47,473 bases of DNA from Aliivibrio finisterrensis (GTDB taxonomy: Bacteria > Pseudomonadota > Gammaproteobacteria > Enterobacterales > Vibrionaceae). The notes beneath the pieces are model-generated. The model was not told the DNA's origin. It saw only the letters and a program-made list of their open reading frames with translations, and did not search any database. The stretch's first letter is position 1. Every line of letters starts with the position of its first letter. This document shows, piece after piece, positions 8,278-17,880 of the stretch. The translations under genes were made by a program, and so were the position numbers. The stretch covers positions 1 to 47,473 of the forward strand of contig NZ_WBVP01000022.1 in NCBI RefSeq assembly GCF_008933155.1. The letters run 5' to 3'.

Positions 8278-11200
8278 TTACTTTCTAACATGACGATTCA
8301 ACACGGCTCTTAACTTTAAAGGTTTAACCGGTTTTGCAATAAACCCAAATCCATTCGTTTTAATACTTTCCAATAAATCATCGGTTTTATCCGCACTGAT
8401 CATCACCCCTTCAAATGCATTCCCTAAACGTAAACGGCATTGTTGTAATACCTCAAGTCCTGTTCTGTCGTTATCCAATCGATAATCAGAGAAAATCACA
8501 TCTGGTACCCAACCCTCTTCTAGACAACGCAGGCTACTCATTAAATCGGTGGCGGTTTTTACTTCACAGCCCCAACGAGATATCAATGACTCCATACCAA
8601 TAAGAATATCTGGTTCATTATCCACGCATAACACGCGAACTAAACTCAATGGTAATTCAGGCTTTTGCTCTATCCTAGGCGAATTACTCTCAAGCAGTAC
8701 CCCTCTATTAAGTGTGACTGAAAATACCGAGCCTTGATTAAGCCATGAACGCAATGAAATCGTATGACCAAGCGCATGAGAAATACCACGAGCAATAGCC
8801 AGTCCCAAACCTAAACCTTGGTCAGCTCGGTTTTGATCAACACGAGTAAACTCATCAAAAATGGCTTGTTGTTTTTCTTCAGGAATACCAATGCCGCTAT
8901 CCCATACATCCAAACGTATTTTACCTTGTACCCTTCTTGCTCCGAGTACTACTTTACCTTGAGGATTATATCGAAACGCATTGGTTAAAAAGTTTTGCAC
9001 AACTCGGCGTAAGAGTTTGGGATCGGATTCCACCACTACATTTGAATGAATAACCTTAAAATCAATATCTTGCAGCTTGGCTAACGCACCAAACTCCGCT
9101 TCCAAATTAGAAAACAGACTGTTTAATGAAAAACTTTGAACATGCGTTTCTAACTTACCGGCTTCTAAGCGAGAAATATCGAGTAAATCCCCAATCAGAT
9201 CTTCAGCAGCACCTAACGCACTTTCAATATGGCCTGATATTTTTTTTGTTTCTACTTCTTGGGCAACCTCACTTAATGAAGAGGCAAATAAACGTGCTGC
9301 ATTTAAAGGCTGCATTAAGTCATGGCTAACGGCCGCAAGTAAACGACTTTTCGATTGAGAAGCCAATTCGGCACTTTGGGTTGCTCCAACCAATCGCTGA
9401 TTTAATTTTTCTAACTCTTTGGTTCGCTCGTGAACTCGTGACTCGAGGGTCTCATTGGTCTCTTTTAGCGCTTTTTCTGCCTGCCTAAATACAGTGATAT
9501 CCGTAAAACTCATCACAAATCCACCACTGGGCATCGGGTTACCTTGCACTTCAATAACTTGACCATCAGGGCGAATACGAGAAGATACATGACGAGTTCC
9601 TCGCTCTAAATGCTCGACTCGTCGTTGAACGTGTATTTCAGGATCACCCGGTCCACACAAACCTTGCTCTGCATTGTGACGGATCACATCAGCTATCGGT
9701 CTACCCACTTGAATTAACCCTGAAGGAAAAGTAAATAACTCTAAATAACGTTGATTCCATGCAACTAATTTCATCTGCTTATCAACCACGGCGATCCCTT
9801 GGCTAATGTGCTCAATCGCCCCTTGCAATAAACCGCGGCTAAAATCATATAACTCAGAGGCTTCATCAACGATGGTTGCTACCTCTTCCAATTGCATATT
9901 TCTGCCTTGTAATGCTGAAGTAAGAACCAAACGAGAAGAAGAAGCGCCAAATACTCCCGCGAGTACACGCTCGGTATGGCGAATTAACGCAGAGCTCGCC
10001 TGTTGTTGCGGCAATAAGGATTCATCATGTTGTTGAGAGAATTGGCGAAAGGCTTTTTGAGCTCGGCGACGACCAACAAACCGTGAAGCCAACATTTCTA
10101 ATTCACCGACAGTAACGCGAGTTTGATAAACACTGACATCTTCATTTTCTGGTAAAGGAGCGCCAACAAATGAAGCCGCTTGTAAGCGCTCACTTAATGA
10201 TGCCCGAGTGATTGATGAAACAAAAATAAATAATAGGGTGTTAAGGCCTAAACTGAGCATCATTCCCCAATCTGAGGTTTTAACCTCTAGAATCTGTAGC
10301 CATTCAGGCGGGGTGATTAACCATAATAAAACGTTATTTTCAGCACTGCCTGCTAACATTTGAGTTTGACTCATCAGAGTAACAACCCAAATTAAAAATC
10401 CTATAATTAACCCTGCATACACGCCTTTTTTGTTGGCATTTCGCCAATACAATCCACCAATTAACGCCGGTGCAAATTGAGCAATGGCGGCAAAAGCTAA
10501 TAAACCGATGACCGACAATGAATCAATCGAATCAAGTGCTTGGTAAAACCCCCAAGCCGCTAATAGCAGTAATAGAATAAGCACGCGTCTAATCGTTACT
10601 AATAATTTAGAAAAATGTCCGAACGATCGTCCTGTGGTTTTTACTCGACGTAATAACAGAGGCAAAACTAAATCATTCGATACCATAATCGCAAGCGCAA
10701 TGGTAGATACGATAACCATGCCACTGGCAGCTGACGTTCCGCCAACAAAAGCCAGTAATGCCATATTCTCAGCACCGACCGACAACGGCACACTGATCAC
10801 AAAACTATCACTAAGACCTCCAGAGAGTAGAGCTTGTCCAGCCCAAGAGATAGGTAGCACAAACAGACCAATTAATATCAGATAGAGTGGAAACACCCAA
10901 CGCGCCATTCGTAAGTCTTGCGCCTGCTCATTCTCTACAACCGTGGTGTGAAACTGGCGCGGTAAACAAATTATCGCCGCCATTGTTAAGATCGTATGGA
11001 ATAAAAGGGTAATAAGATTGGGGGATTGGTAGGTTTCTTTGGCAATAGAAATTAAATCAATATTAGCATCAGAATAAGTCAAATAAAGAATGAAACCGCC
11101 AACCGCAAGAAAGGCGACTAATTTCACTATAGACTCAAAGGCAACAGCCATCATCAAACCACGATGATGCTCTGTCGTATCAATATGACGAGTACCAAAA

Positions 11201-11721
11201 AGAATTGTGAATACAGCAAGAGCGCCGCCAACAAACCAAGAGATATGCCCATCTCGATAGCCTGAATCCAAAGCTAAGTTAGGCGCAACAAGATCAAGCC
11301 CCATGGTGATCCCCCTCAATTGCAACGCAATATAAGGCAGTATCCCAACAACAGCGATAATCGTGATCACCCCAGCTAATCCTTGAGATTTTCCATATCG
11401 TGCAGCAATAAAATCAGCTATCGAGGTAATGTGTTCTCGCTTGGCAATCAAGATAATTCTGGCAAGAAATCGCCATGCAAATACAAACACAAAAATAGGA
11501 GCAAGATAAATAGGAAGGAAAGACCACGGGTTATTAGTGGCTTGGCCTACGGTGCCATAAAAGGTCCATGAGGTACAGTAAACCGCAATAGAGAGGCTAT
11601 AAATCCACGGGCGGTATTGCGCTAGCCACCCTTTTTGTCTATCGCCATACCAGGCAATTAAAAATAATAATCCTAAATACGCCAGCGACACTGGCACAAC
11701 AATCCATCCTTGTGTCATCAC
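8278..11721 (-). CDS. crbS: SLC5-fused hybrid sensor histidine kinase, CrbS-like
   Basis: A giant 1147-aa sensor. Residues 1-505 form a complete SLC5/SSS sodium-symporter-like membrane domain (about 13 helices). Residues about 515-615 fit a STAC-type linker, and a PAS domain lies at about 620-745. A coiled coil covers 745-790. HisKA has phospho-acceptor His800 in SHDLMQPLNAA. HATPase_c has the N-box at 909-917, DSGIGI (941-946) and GLGLGLAIA (969-977). A C-terminal receiver domain (1028-1147) has Asp1079 in IFSDYRL and Lys1130. In vibrios CrbS senses acetate-related status and signals to CrbR to activate acs (acetate switch). Because it ends in a receiver and no Hpt domain is seen, the phosphate path to CrbR is not obvious from sequence. 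Gene name from architecture plus locus. Confidence 0.92.
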   Translation of the reverse strand: MMTQGWIVVPVSLAYLGLLFLIAWYGDRQKGWLAQYRPWIYSLSIAVYCTSWTFYGTVGQATNNPWSFLPIYLAPIFVFVFAWRFLARIILIAKREHITSIADFIAARYGKSQGLAGVITIIAVVGILPYIALQLRGITMGLDLVAPNLALDSGYRDGHISWFVGGALAVFTILFGTRHIDTTEHHRGLMMAVAFESIVKLVAFLAVGGFILYLTYSDANIDLISIAKETYQSPNLITLLFHTILTMAAIICLPRQFHTTVVENEQAQDLRMARWVFPLYLILIGLFVLPISWAGQALLSGGLSDSFVISVPLSVGAENMALLAFVGGTSAASGMVIVSTIALAIMVSNDLVLPLLLRRVKTTGRSFGHFSKLLVTIRRVLILLLLLAAWGFYQALDSIDSLSVIGLLAFAAIAQFAPALIGGLYWRNANKKGVYAGLIIGFLIWVVTLMSQTQMLAGSAENNVLLWLITPPEWLQILEVKTSDWGMMLSLGLNTLLFIFVSSITRASLSERLQAASFVGAPLPENEDVSVYQTRVTVGELEMLASRFVGRRRAQKAFRQFSQQHDESLLPQQQASSALIRHTERVLAGVFGASSSRLVLTSALQGRNMQLEEVATIVDEASELYDFSRGLLQGAIEHISQGIAVVDKQMKLVAWNQRYLELFTFPSGLIQVGRPIADVIRHNAEQGLCGPGDPEIHVQRRVEHLERGTRHVSSRIRPDGQVIEVQGNPMPSGGFVMSFTDITVFRQAEKALKETNETLESRVHERTKELEKLNQRLVGATQSAELASQSKSRLLAAVSHDLMQPLNAARLFASSLSEVAQEVETKKISGHIESALGAAEDLIGDLLDISRLEAGKLETHVQSFSLNSLFSNLEAEFGALAKLQDIDFKVIHSNVVVESDPKLLRRVVQNFLTNAFRYNPQGKVVLGARRVQGKIRLDVWDSGIGIPEEKQQAIFDEFTRVDQNRADQGLGLGLAIARGISHALGHTISLRSWLNQGSVFSVTLNRGVLLESNSPRIEQKPELPLSLVRVLCVDNEPDILIGMESLISRWGCEVKTATDLMSSLRCLEEGWVPDVIFSDYRLDNDRTGLEVLQQCRLRLGNAFEGVMISADKTDDLLESIKTNGFGFIAKPVKPLKLRAVLNRHVRK

Positions 11722-11750
11722 TCATCCTTGTGGATACCACTCTAGTGCCA

Positions 11751-11799
11751 TAAAAAACGCTAGAAGGGTACAAATACTCTGTAACACCATTCTAGCGTT
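11751..11799 (-). terminator. Terminator after the MFS gene, upstream of crbS
   Basis: On the minus strand a perfect 10-bp stem AACGCTAGAA / TTCTAGCGTT (11756-11765 with 11790-11799) closes a 24-nt loop that can pair further (GGTACA with TGTA..CC). It is followed by TTTTTT. It separates the MFS gene from crbS, whose promoter must therefore lie in the remaining 30-100 nt. Confidence 0.65.
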
Positions 11800-11846
11800 A
11801 TAATTGTCGCTTGTTTTTTACTCAAGCCTACAAATGTGATTAAAGC

Positions 11847-13004
11847 CTATTTATCGGTCACTTTATCCAATTTAATCAGTAAAGCAAAAGAGCCCATTGC
11901 TGCCATTAACCAGAAAATATTGGCACCCCACACTTCATATCCCCAACCACTTAATGTCGTCATTAGCGCAATGAATGCCCCTAACGGAATCGCATTGTAT
12001 AATGCTTGCAAAGGGATCATCTTATTTTGAGGGAAGCGTTGAATGTATTGGATTGCTGCCAAATGAGCCATTGCAAATGTCACCCCGTGTAAGGCTTGAA
12101 CTAACACTAACGCAAACAGTTCTGTCGTTGCTGCCGTTAGCCCCCAACGAACCATCACCCCAGCAGCAGTTACTTTAAATAGTGTTGATACCTTCCACCC
12201 TGCAAACAGTCGCTTACTAAACGCAAATACCATGACTTCAGCAACCACACCAAGACTCCACAAGTAACCAATCGTACTTTCTTGATAGCCCGACTCTTTC
12301 CAGTAGATAGAACTAAAACTGTAATATGCTGCGTGGCTACCTTGAATTAGCGAGACTAAAATAATGAACTTTAATACTGGCGTTTCGGTTAATAGTGCAA
12401 GTAATGGTGGACGAGTTTGATCTTCTTCAGACACCGAGACGGGCATTGGGTTTGGATTTCGCATCACTAAAAAAAGTGCCGCTAATATCCCAGCAATCGC
12501 GGTATACACGATCATGTCAGTACCGAACCCTGAGACTAAATACCCAACAACTGTAGAGCCAGCAATGAAACTCACTGATCCCCACAAGCGAGTACGTCCA
12601 TAATCTAATAAATTATTCTTTGCGTAATAGTTTGTCATCGCATCAGATAATGGAACGGCTGGCCCACAGGATAAATTAAAGAGCACGGTGACAAATGCCA
12701 TCCACCAGAAACTCCCTCCATTAATTAAAAACAAACCAAGGGCGATTAATGAGGCGAGAGTAAGAATTCGTAACGCGGGAAGTAAATATTCCACTCTATG
12801 CAAACGTGGAGTGATCACCAAGTTAGCCACACAACGCGTCGCAAACCCGAGACCAATTAATACACCAATATCTCCAGCAGATACGCCTTGTTCTTCAAAC
12901 CACAATGCCCAAAATGGTAAATAAACACCATAGGCAAAAAAGAACCCACCAAAGTATTGAGAGATCCAAGCAAAAGGTGAAACGCGAAACATGACAATGT
13001 CCAA
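11847..13004 (-). CDS. MFS transporter, HcaT/PPP-type
   Basis: A 385-aa major facilitator protein with about 12 hydrophobic helices. The N-terminal SPFAWISQYFGGFFFAYGVY and LPFWALWFEEQGVSAGDIGV match the 3-phenylpropionate permease (HcaT)-like group of E. coli. The real substrate in vibrios is not known; aromatic degradation genes are absent here. Two methionine starts are possible; ATG at 13004 gives MDIVMFRVSPFAWISQ, and the internal ATG at 12992 (MFRVSPFAW) is equally plausible. It is transcribed away from the DUF294 gene, with a 201-nt divergent promoter region. It sits between crbS and acs in an otherwise acetate-related block, so an organic acid substrate is possible (inference). Confidence 0.85.
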   Translation of the reverse strand: MDIVMFRVSPFAWISQYFGGFFFAYGVYLPFWALWFEEQGVSAGDIGVLIGLGFATRCVANLVITPRLHRVEYLLPALRILTLASLIALGLFLINGGSFWWMAFVTVLFNLSCGPAVPLSDAMTNYYAKNNLLDYGRTRLWGSVSFIAGSTVVGYLVSGFGTDMIVYTAIAGILAALFLVMRNPNPMPVSVSEEDQTRPPLLALLTETPVLKFIILVSLIQGSHAAYYSFSSIYWKESGYQESTIGYLWSLGVVAEVMVFAFSKRLFAGWKVSTLFKVTAAGVMVRWGLTAATTELFALVLVQALHGVTFAMAHLAAIQYIQRFPQNKMIPLQALYNAIPLGAFIALMTTLSGWGYEVWGANIFWLMAAMGSFALLIKLDKVTDK

Positions 13005-13133
13005 AGGGAATAAAAAGAGAGGCTCATTATGGCATTGTATGGGTTTATAAAAAGGGAAAAACGAATTGAAAAAAACTGCACCTTTTAAAATGTGACTTCA
13101 CCTTCAATTTTCACACTCTTTATGAAAACTCTA

Positions 13134-13143
13134 GACTAAAGTC
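13134..13143 (+). promoter_or_regulatory. Candidate CrbR box before the DUF294 gene
   Basis: GACTAAAGTC, preceded by CTCTA, 63 nt upstream of the DUF294-protein ATG. Identical to the word before acs. A possible -10 (AGAATA) starts at 13171, 37 nt downstream of the motif start, similar to the spacing before the symporter. A half CRP-like word AAATGTGA lies at 13088-13095. Confidence 0.55.
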
Positions 13144-13205
13144 GTCTTCATTCTTATTGCATATCTAGCGAGAATAAGGGAAATCGTCAATTAAAGGGTG
13201 GAGCT

Positions 13206-15038
13206 ATGCCAAGTGAACTCAATTTCTCAATTGCTCCATTTAATACCCTCACAGCAAACCAGAAAGAGCAATTAACACGTCATGTCGACATTGTCTACTT
13301 TCGTGAAAATGACATTATTTTACATCCAGGACAATCCTCAGAAAGCTTATACATTATTATCAAAGGCGTAGTTGAAGAGCGATCTAACGACAGTGGAGAG
13401 ATCTATACTCATTATACCCATGATGATATTTTTGATGTCCGATCCCAACTCGACGGCTCAGTAAAGCATTGCTATCACGCCCTTGAAGATACGTTATGTC
13501 ACCTTATTCCTACCGAAGTGTTTCTTTCCATTTATCACGAAAATGCTGATTTCTCTGCTTATTTCAATGGCAGTTTAGCGAAACGTAAAGCGCTTCTCAC
13601 TCAAGCAAATCAACAACAAAATTTAGCCGAATTTATTCTGACAAAAATTGATGATGATACGATTCAAACCGCCATTTCTGTCGATTGGAATGCGTCATTA
13701 AAACAGGTCACACATTTACTTAAAGAACATAATATTGATGCCCTTTTTGTAGAACTAAACCAATGCGACCCAAGACATAAAGGGAATAAAGACTCATTGC
13801 CGATCGGGATCATAACCCGCACCGACTTATTACACGCATTAGTCCTCAATAATCACGAGCCGAATCACCCTGTAGGTCCAATTGCGACCTACCCTATCGT
13901 ATCGATACAAAAACACGACTACCTTTTTAATGCCATGACCCTAATGACTCGCCACCACGTAAAAAGAGTTGCGGTGTTAGAGGAGAACAAATTAATTGGT
14001 ATGCTCGATATGACACAGGTATTGAGTCTTTTTTCTACTCATTCTCATGTATTAACTCTACGCATAGCCCGCTCACAAAGCATTGAAGAGCTAGCAATAG
14101 CAGCCAATAGTCAAACCCAACTCATTAATACTTTAATAAATAATGGCATTCGTACACGATTTATTATGGAGCTAATATCTACCGTTAATGAACAGATCAT
14201 TGAAAAGGCGTTTACGTTAACGATTCCAAAAAGCCTTCATGAGCATTGCTGTTTACTGGTTATGGGATCAGAAGGGCGTAGGGAACAAATTTTAAAAACC
14301 GATCAAGATAACGCTTTAATCATTAAAAACGGATTGGAATGGCATCAAGTTGGCGAACTGATGACACAATTTACCCAGACATTACTGCAACTTGGCTACC
14401 CTTTATGCAAAGGAAATGTCATGGCCAGTAACCCTCACTGGGTCAAAACAGAGCAAGAGTGGCTGCGTTATATTGAACGAATGTGCACAGAGCATAATGG
14501 TGAGAATATGATGAACTTAGCCATATTTTCTGATGCGCAAGCCATTGCTGGTAATCGAGATTTACTGACGCCATTAAAGCAGAGCATAAGTCATCAGTTA
14601 AAAGATAACGAACTTGCCTTAAGCATTTTTACTCGCCCAGCACTGCAATTTACAGTACCGTTAACTCTGTTTGGCAACGTCAAAAATAAAAAAGAAGGGA
14701 TTGATATTAAACAAGGAGGTATTTTTCCCATTGTTCATGGCATACGCGCACTCTCTTTGGAACAAGGAATCAAAAAAAACAATACCTTTCAACGTATTGA
14801 AGAATTAAACTCACGCAAAGTTTTAGAGCACTCAACCGCAGATAACTTAACCGAAGCATTAAAATTATTTTTTAAATGGCGACTTCGTCATCAGTTAAAA
14901 AACAGCCAAAATAGAGAGTCTAATTACATTGACATTGAACACCTCGATAGAACGGAAAGAGATTTACTTCGCCATAGTTTGCACGTAGTGAAAAAATTTA
15001 AAGAATGGCTTGGCTACCATTATCAAATAAGGGATTAA
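13206..15038 (+). CDS. cNMP-binding/CBS/DUF294 nucleotidyltransferase-like protein
   Basis: A 610-aa soluble signalling-type protein. Residues about 12-115 form a cNMP-binding fold (LHPGQSSESLYIIIKGVVEE). Residues about 150-275 are a CBS pair (GIITRTDLL and LIGMLDMTQVL end the two repeats). Residues about 290-430 form a GlnD/GlnE-like nucleotidyltransferase core with MGSEGRREQ (353-361) and the metal-binding DQDNA (366-370). DUF294_C is the rest. The G-S-x-G-R and D-x-D residues are intact, so catalysis is possible. Homologues sit beside acetate-type symporters and a DnaQ-like exonuclease in many gamma-proteobacteria, but no reaction is established. SD GGTGGAG. The exonuclease gene follows after 3 nt. 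A regulator that senses adenine nucleotides and modifies a partner is a reasonable hypothesis. Confidence 0.93.
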   Translation: MPSELNFSIAPFNTLTANQKEQLTRHVDIVYFRENDIILHPGQSSESLYIIIKGVVEERSNDSGEIYTHYTHDDIFDVRSQLDGSVKHCYHALEDTLCHLIPTEVFLSIYHENADFSAYFNGSLAKRKALLTQANQQQNLAEFILTKIDDDTIQTAISVDWNASLKQVTHLLKEHNIDALFVELNQCDPRHKGNKDSLPIGIITRTDLLHALVLNNHEPNHPVGPIATYPIVSIQKHDYLFNAMTLMTRHHVKRVAVLEENKLIGMLDMTQVLSLFSTHSHVLTLRIARSQSIEELAIAANSQTQLINTLINNGIRTRFIMELISTVNEQIIEKAFTLTIPKSLHEHCCLLVMGSEGRREQILKTDQDNALIIKNGLEWHQVGELMTQFTQTLLQLGYPLCKGNVMASNPHWVKTEQEWLRYIERMCTEHNGENMMNLAIFSDAQAIAGNRDLLTPLKQSISHQLKDNELALSIFTRPALQFTVPLTLFGNVKNKKEGIDIKQGGIFPIVHGIRALSLEQGIKKNNTFQRIEELNSRKVLEHSTADNLTEALKLFFKWRLRHQLKNSQNRESNYIDIEHLDRTERDLLRHSLHVVKKFKEWLGYHYQIRD

Positions 15039-15041
15039 ACG

Positions 15042-15686
15042 ATGAATGCCCTACAGCGATTATGGTGGCGATATAAATTAAAAGACCACTCTCATTATTC
15101 TTTATTTTCATCCTACTCTGGTGATGAATTAGTCTCGATTGATTGCGAAACCACCAGCCTTGCTCCTAATCATGCTGAACTGGTTTCTATTGCTGCTATT
15201 AAGATTAAAAACAATCGAGTATTAACCAGCCAAACCATTCACTTAAAGCTAGCACCACCACACAATTTAAACTCTGATTCGATTAAGATTCATCAGCTGC
15301 GACATCACGACCTCACCAGTGGATTATCAGAAAAAGAGGCGCTTAATCAACTGATTCAATTTATTGGTTGTCGCCCAATTGTGGGTTACCACATTCACTA
15401 TGACAAAAAGATTTTAGACCGAGCCTGTTTGCGTCACTTCAATCATCCTTTACCTAATTCATTAGTTGAAGTATGTCATCTCTATCATCATAAATTAGAA
15501 CGACTACTACCAAACGCTTATTACGACCTAAGCATTGACGCTATTTCTAGACATTTAGACCTACCGCAGGCCAAACGCCATGATGCATTAGAAGACGCCA
15601 TTGCCGCCGCATTAATTTATGTACGCTTAACTCATGGGGATTTTCCAGATCTGCCTACAATAAGGCTAGGTCGTAACAATAACTGA
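15042..15686 (+). CDS. DnaQ-like 3'-5' exonuclease (DEDDh family)
   Basis: A 214-aa exonuclease of the DnaQ/PolC epsilon-like group. The catalytic residues are in place: Asp34 and Glu36 in SIDCETTSL (ExoI), Asp near residue 125 in GYHIHYDKKILDRACL (ExoII), and His-Asp in AKRHDALEDAIAAALIY (ExoIII, DEDDh type). It is not the replicative proofreading subunit: it lacks the polymerase-binding tail and is co-transcribed with the DUF294 protein (3-nt gap). The pair is a recurring unit beside acetate/organic acid transporter genes. The substrate may be RNA, DNA or a small nucleotide; sequence cannot decide. No clear terminator follows, and the acs promoter region begins after the stop. Confidence 0.93.
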   Translation: MNALQRLWWRYKLKDHSHYSLFSSYSGDELVSIDCETTSLAPNHAELVSIAAIKIKNNRVLTSQTIHLKLAPPHNLNSDSIKIHQLRHHDLTSGLSEKEALNQLIQFIGCRPIVGYHIHYDKKILDRACLRHFNHPLPNSLVEVCHLYHHKLERLLPNAYYDLSIDAISRHLDLPQAKRHDALEDAIAAALIYVRLTHGDFPDLPTIRLGRNNN

Positions 15687-15759
15687 CACACTATTACTGA
15701 TCTGCCTCTCAAAAAACTATTCTCGTCACGCTGAAAATTCAGTAAACCCTTCTTTCTCT

Positions 15760-15769
15760 GACTAAAGTC
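15760..15769 (+). promoter_or_regulatory. Candidate CrbR box before acs
   Basis: GACTAAAGTC, preceded by TTCTCT, 131 nt upstream of the acs ATG. A -10-like TAATAT begins at 15801, 41 nt after the motif start, leaving a roughly 90-nt leader. In vibrios acs is the main CrbR-activated gene; this word is the natural candidate operator. Confidence 0.6.
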
Positions 15770-15900
15770 TAATTGTTGAAAACCTATTTCTAACCGAAAG
15801 TAATATCAACCCAATCAATAAAAAAGCAGAGCCAATGATGGTGCTGCAATGAAATCCAGTCATAAATTGGATATTTGCTGTATTCACAAGGAGAATCAAC

Positions 15901-17850
15901 ATGAGTGACATTCACGTATACCCTGTCAATCAAGACATCGCTAACAATGCCCACGCAGATGATGAAAAATATCGTGAAATGTACCAGCAGTCCGTTATTA
16001 ACCCTGAAGGTTTTTGGCGTGAGCATGGACAGATCCTTGATTGGATGACTCCTTATACAAAAGTGAAAAACACCTCTTTTGATACTGGCCATGTCGATAT
16101 TAAATGGTTTGAAGATGGCGAATTAAATGTCTCGGTAAACTGTATTGACCGTCACTTAGCTACTCGCGGTAATGAAGTCGCGATTATTTGGGAGGGTGAT
16201 GATCCACAAGATGACGCCTCAATTACCTTCAACGAACTCCATGAGCAAGTTGGTAAATTTTCAAACGCGCTTAAAAGCCAAGGCGTTCGTAAAGGCGATG
16301 TGGTTTGTATTTATATGCCGATGGTGGCAGAAGCCGCAGTCGCAATGCTTGCTTGTACCCGTATCGGCGCGGTCCATACCGTTGTTTTTGGCGGTTTCTC
16401 CCCTGAAGCACTAGCAGGACGAATTGTTGATTCCGATGCAAAAGTCGTGATCACGGCAGATGAAGGCGTTCGTGGCGGACGCACGGTTCCACTAAAAAAT
16501 AACGTGGATGCTGCTTTAAATAACCCAGCAGTTACCACGATTGAAAAAGTTGTTGTGTTCCAACGTACAGGTAATGACATTGAATGGACTGAAGGTCGTG
16601 ATGTTTGGTGGCATGAAGCAACCGCGATTGCTTCTTCACATTGTGAACCTGAAGCGATGAATGCAGAAGACCCTCTATTTATTCTTTATACTTCTGGCTC
16701 AACAGGAAAACCAAAAGGCGTATTGCATACCACTGGCGGCTATCTTGTTTATGCAGCAATGACCTTCAAATATATTTTTGATTATCAAGAAGGCGAAGTT
16801 TTCTGGTGTACTGCAGATGTTGGTTGGATCACAGGGCACACTTATCTGATTTATGGTCCATTAGCGAATGGGGCAAAAACCATTTTATTTGAAGGCGTAC
16901 CTAACTATCCAAGCACGAGCCGCATGAGTGAAGTGGTAGATAAACACAACGTAAATATTCTTTATACTGCACCTACTGCAATCAGAGCATTAATGGCTCA
17001 CGGTAAAGAAGCGATAGAAGGCACATCAAGAAGCTCTCTTCGAGTGATGGGGTCGGTAGGTGAACCTATAAACCCTGAAGCATGGGAGTGGTATTACAAC
17101 ACTATTGGTGATGCTCGCTGTCCAATCGTTGATACGTGGTGGCAAACTGAGACCGGTGGAATATTAATATCTCCACTACCTGGTGCAACCGCATTAAAAC
17201 CAGGTTCAGCAACTCGTCCATTCTTTGGCGTTCAACCTGCGCTGGTTGATAACATGGGTAACCTCATTGAAGGTGCTGCCGATGGTAATTTAGTTATTAC
17301 TGATTCTTGGCCGGGGCAAATGCGCACCATCTACGGTGATCATGACCGTTTTGAACAAACTTACTTCTCAACCTTTAAAGGTATGTACTTTACCAGCGAT
17401 GGCGCTCGACGTGATCACGATGGATATTATTGGATCACAGGCCGTGTTGATGATGTATTAAATGTCTCAGGTCACCGCATGGGGACAGCTGAAGTAGAAT
17501 CAGCCTTAGTCGCTTTTGATAAAATAGCAGAAGCCGCGATTGTTGGCGTTCCTCATGATATTAAAGGGCAAGCCATTTATGCCTACATCACGCTAAATTC
17601 AGGTGAAATACCAAGTGCAGAGCTGCATAAAGAAGTAAAAGATTGGGTTAAAAAAGAAATAGGTCCTATCGCTACACCTGATTTTCTACACTGGACCGAC
17701 TCATTACCAAAAACACGTTCAGGAAAAATCATGCGTCGTATTCTTCGTAAAATTGCCACTGGTGATACTTCAAATCTAGGAGATACTTCAACTCTTGCTG
17801 ACCCAAGCGTGGTTGATAAACTGATTGAAGAGCAAAGAAAAATCGCCTAG
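15901..17850 (+). CDS. acs: Acetyl-CoA synthetase (AMP-forming)
   Basis: Converts acetate, ATP and CoA to acetyl-CoA through acetyl-AMP; it is the enzyme that lets cells recover excreted acetate. It is 649 aa, the usual length. ATP-binding [11 protein letters not shown] is at 263-273, [10 protein letters not shown] near 412-421, the [20 protein letters not shown] hinge region near 515-535, and the C-terminal [15 protein letters not shown] with Lys609, the catalytic lysine that is acetylated by Pat-type enzymes and restored by CobB in other bacteria. SD AAGGAG lies 8 nt before ATG. It stands alone in its transcript, with a CrbR-box-like word upstream and a UUCG-loop terminator downstream. It is the metabolic endpoint of the symporter/CrbS/CrbR block. 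Confidence 0.98.
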   Translation: MSDIHVYPVNQDIANNAHADDEKYREMYQQSVINPEGFWREHGQILDWMTPYTKVKNTSFDTGHVDIKWFEDGELNVSVNCIDRHLATRGNEVAIIWEGDDPQDDASITFNELHEQVGKFSNALKSQGVRKGDVVCIYMPMVAEAAVAMLACTRIGAVHTVVFGGFSPEALAGRIVDSDAKVVITADEGVRGGRTVPLKNNVDAALNNPAVTTIEKVVVFQRTGNDIEWTEGRDVWWHEATAIASSHCEPEAMNAEDPLFILYTSGSTGKPKGVLHTTGGYLVYAAMTFKYIFDYQEGEVFWCTADVGWITGHTYLIYGPLANGAKTILFEGVPNYPSTSRMSEVVDKHNVNILYTAPTAIRALMAHGKEAIEGTSRSSLRVMGSVGEPINPEAWEWYYNTIGDARCPIVDTWWQTETGGILISPLPGATALKPGSATRPFFGVQPALVDNMGNLIEGAADGNLVITDSWPGQMRTIYGDHDRFEQTYFSTFKGMYFTSDGARRDHDGYYWITGRVDDVLNVSGHRMGTAEVESALVAFDKIAEAAIVGVPHDIKGQAIYAYITLNSGEIPSAELHKEVKDWVKKEIGPIATPDFLHWTDSLPKTRSGKIMRRILRKIATGDTSNLGDTSTLADPSVVDKLIEEQRKIA

Positions 17851-17880
17851 AACCATTCAATACAATCTAATTTTTATCTC

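Noticed and set aside
13088-13109. CRP site between the MFS and DUF294 genes
   Set aside because: Only the left half (AAATGTGA) fits; the right half matches too few positions.
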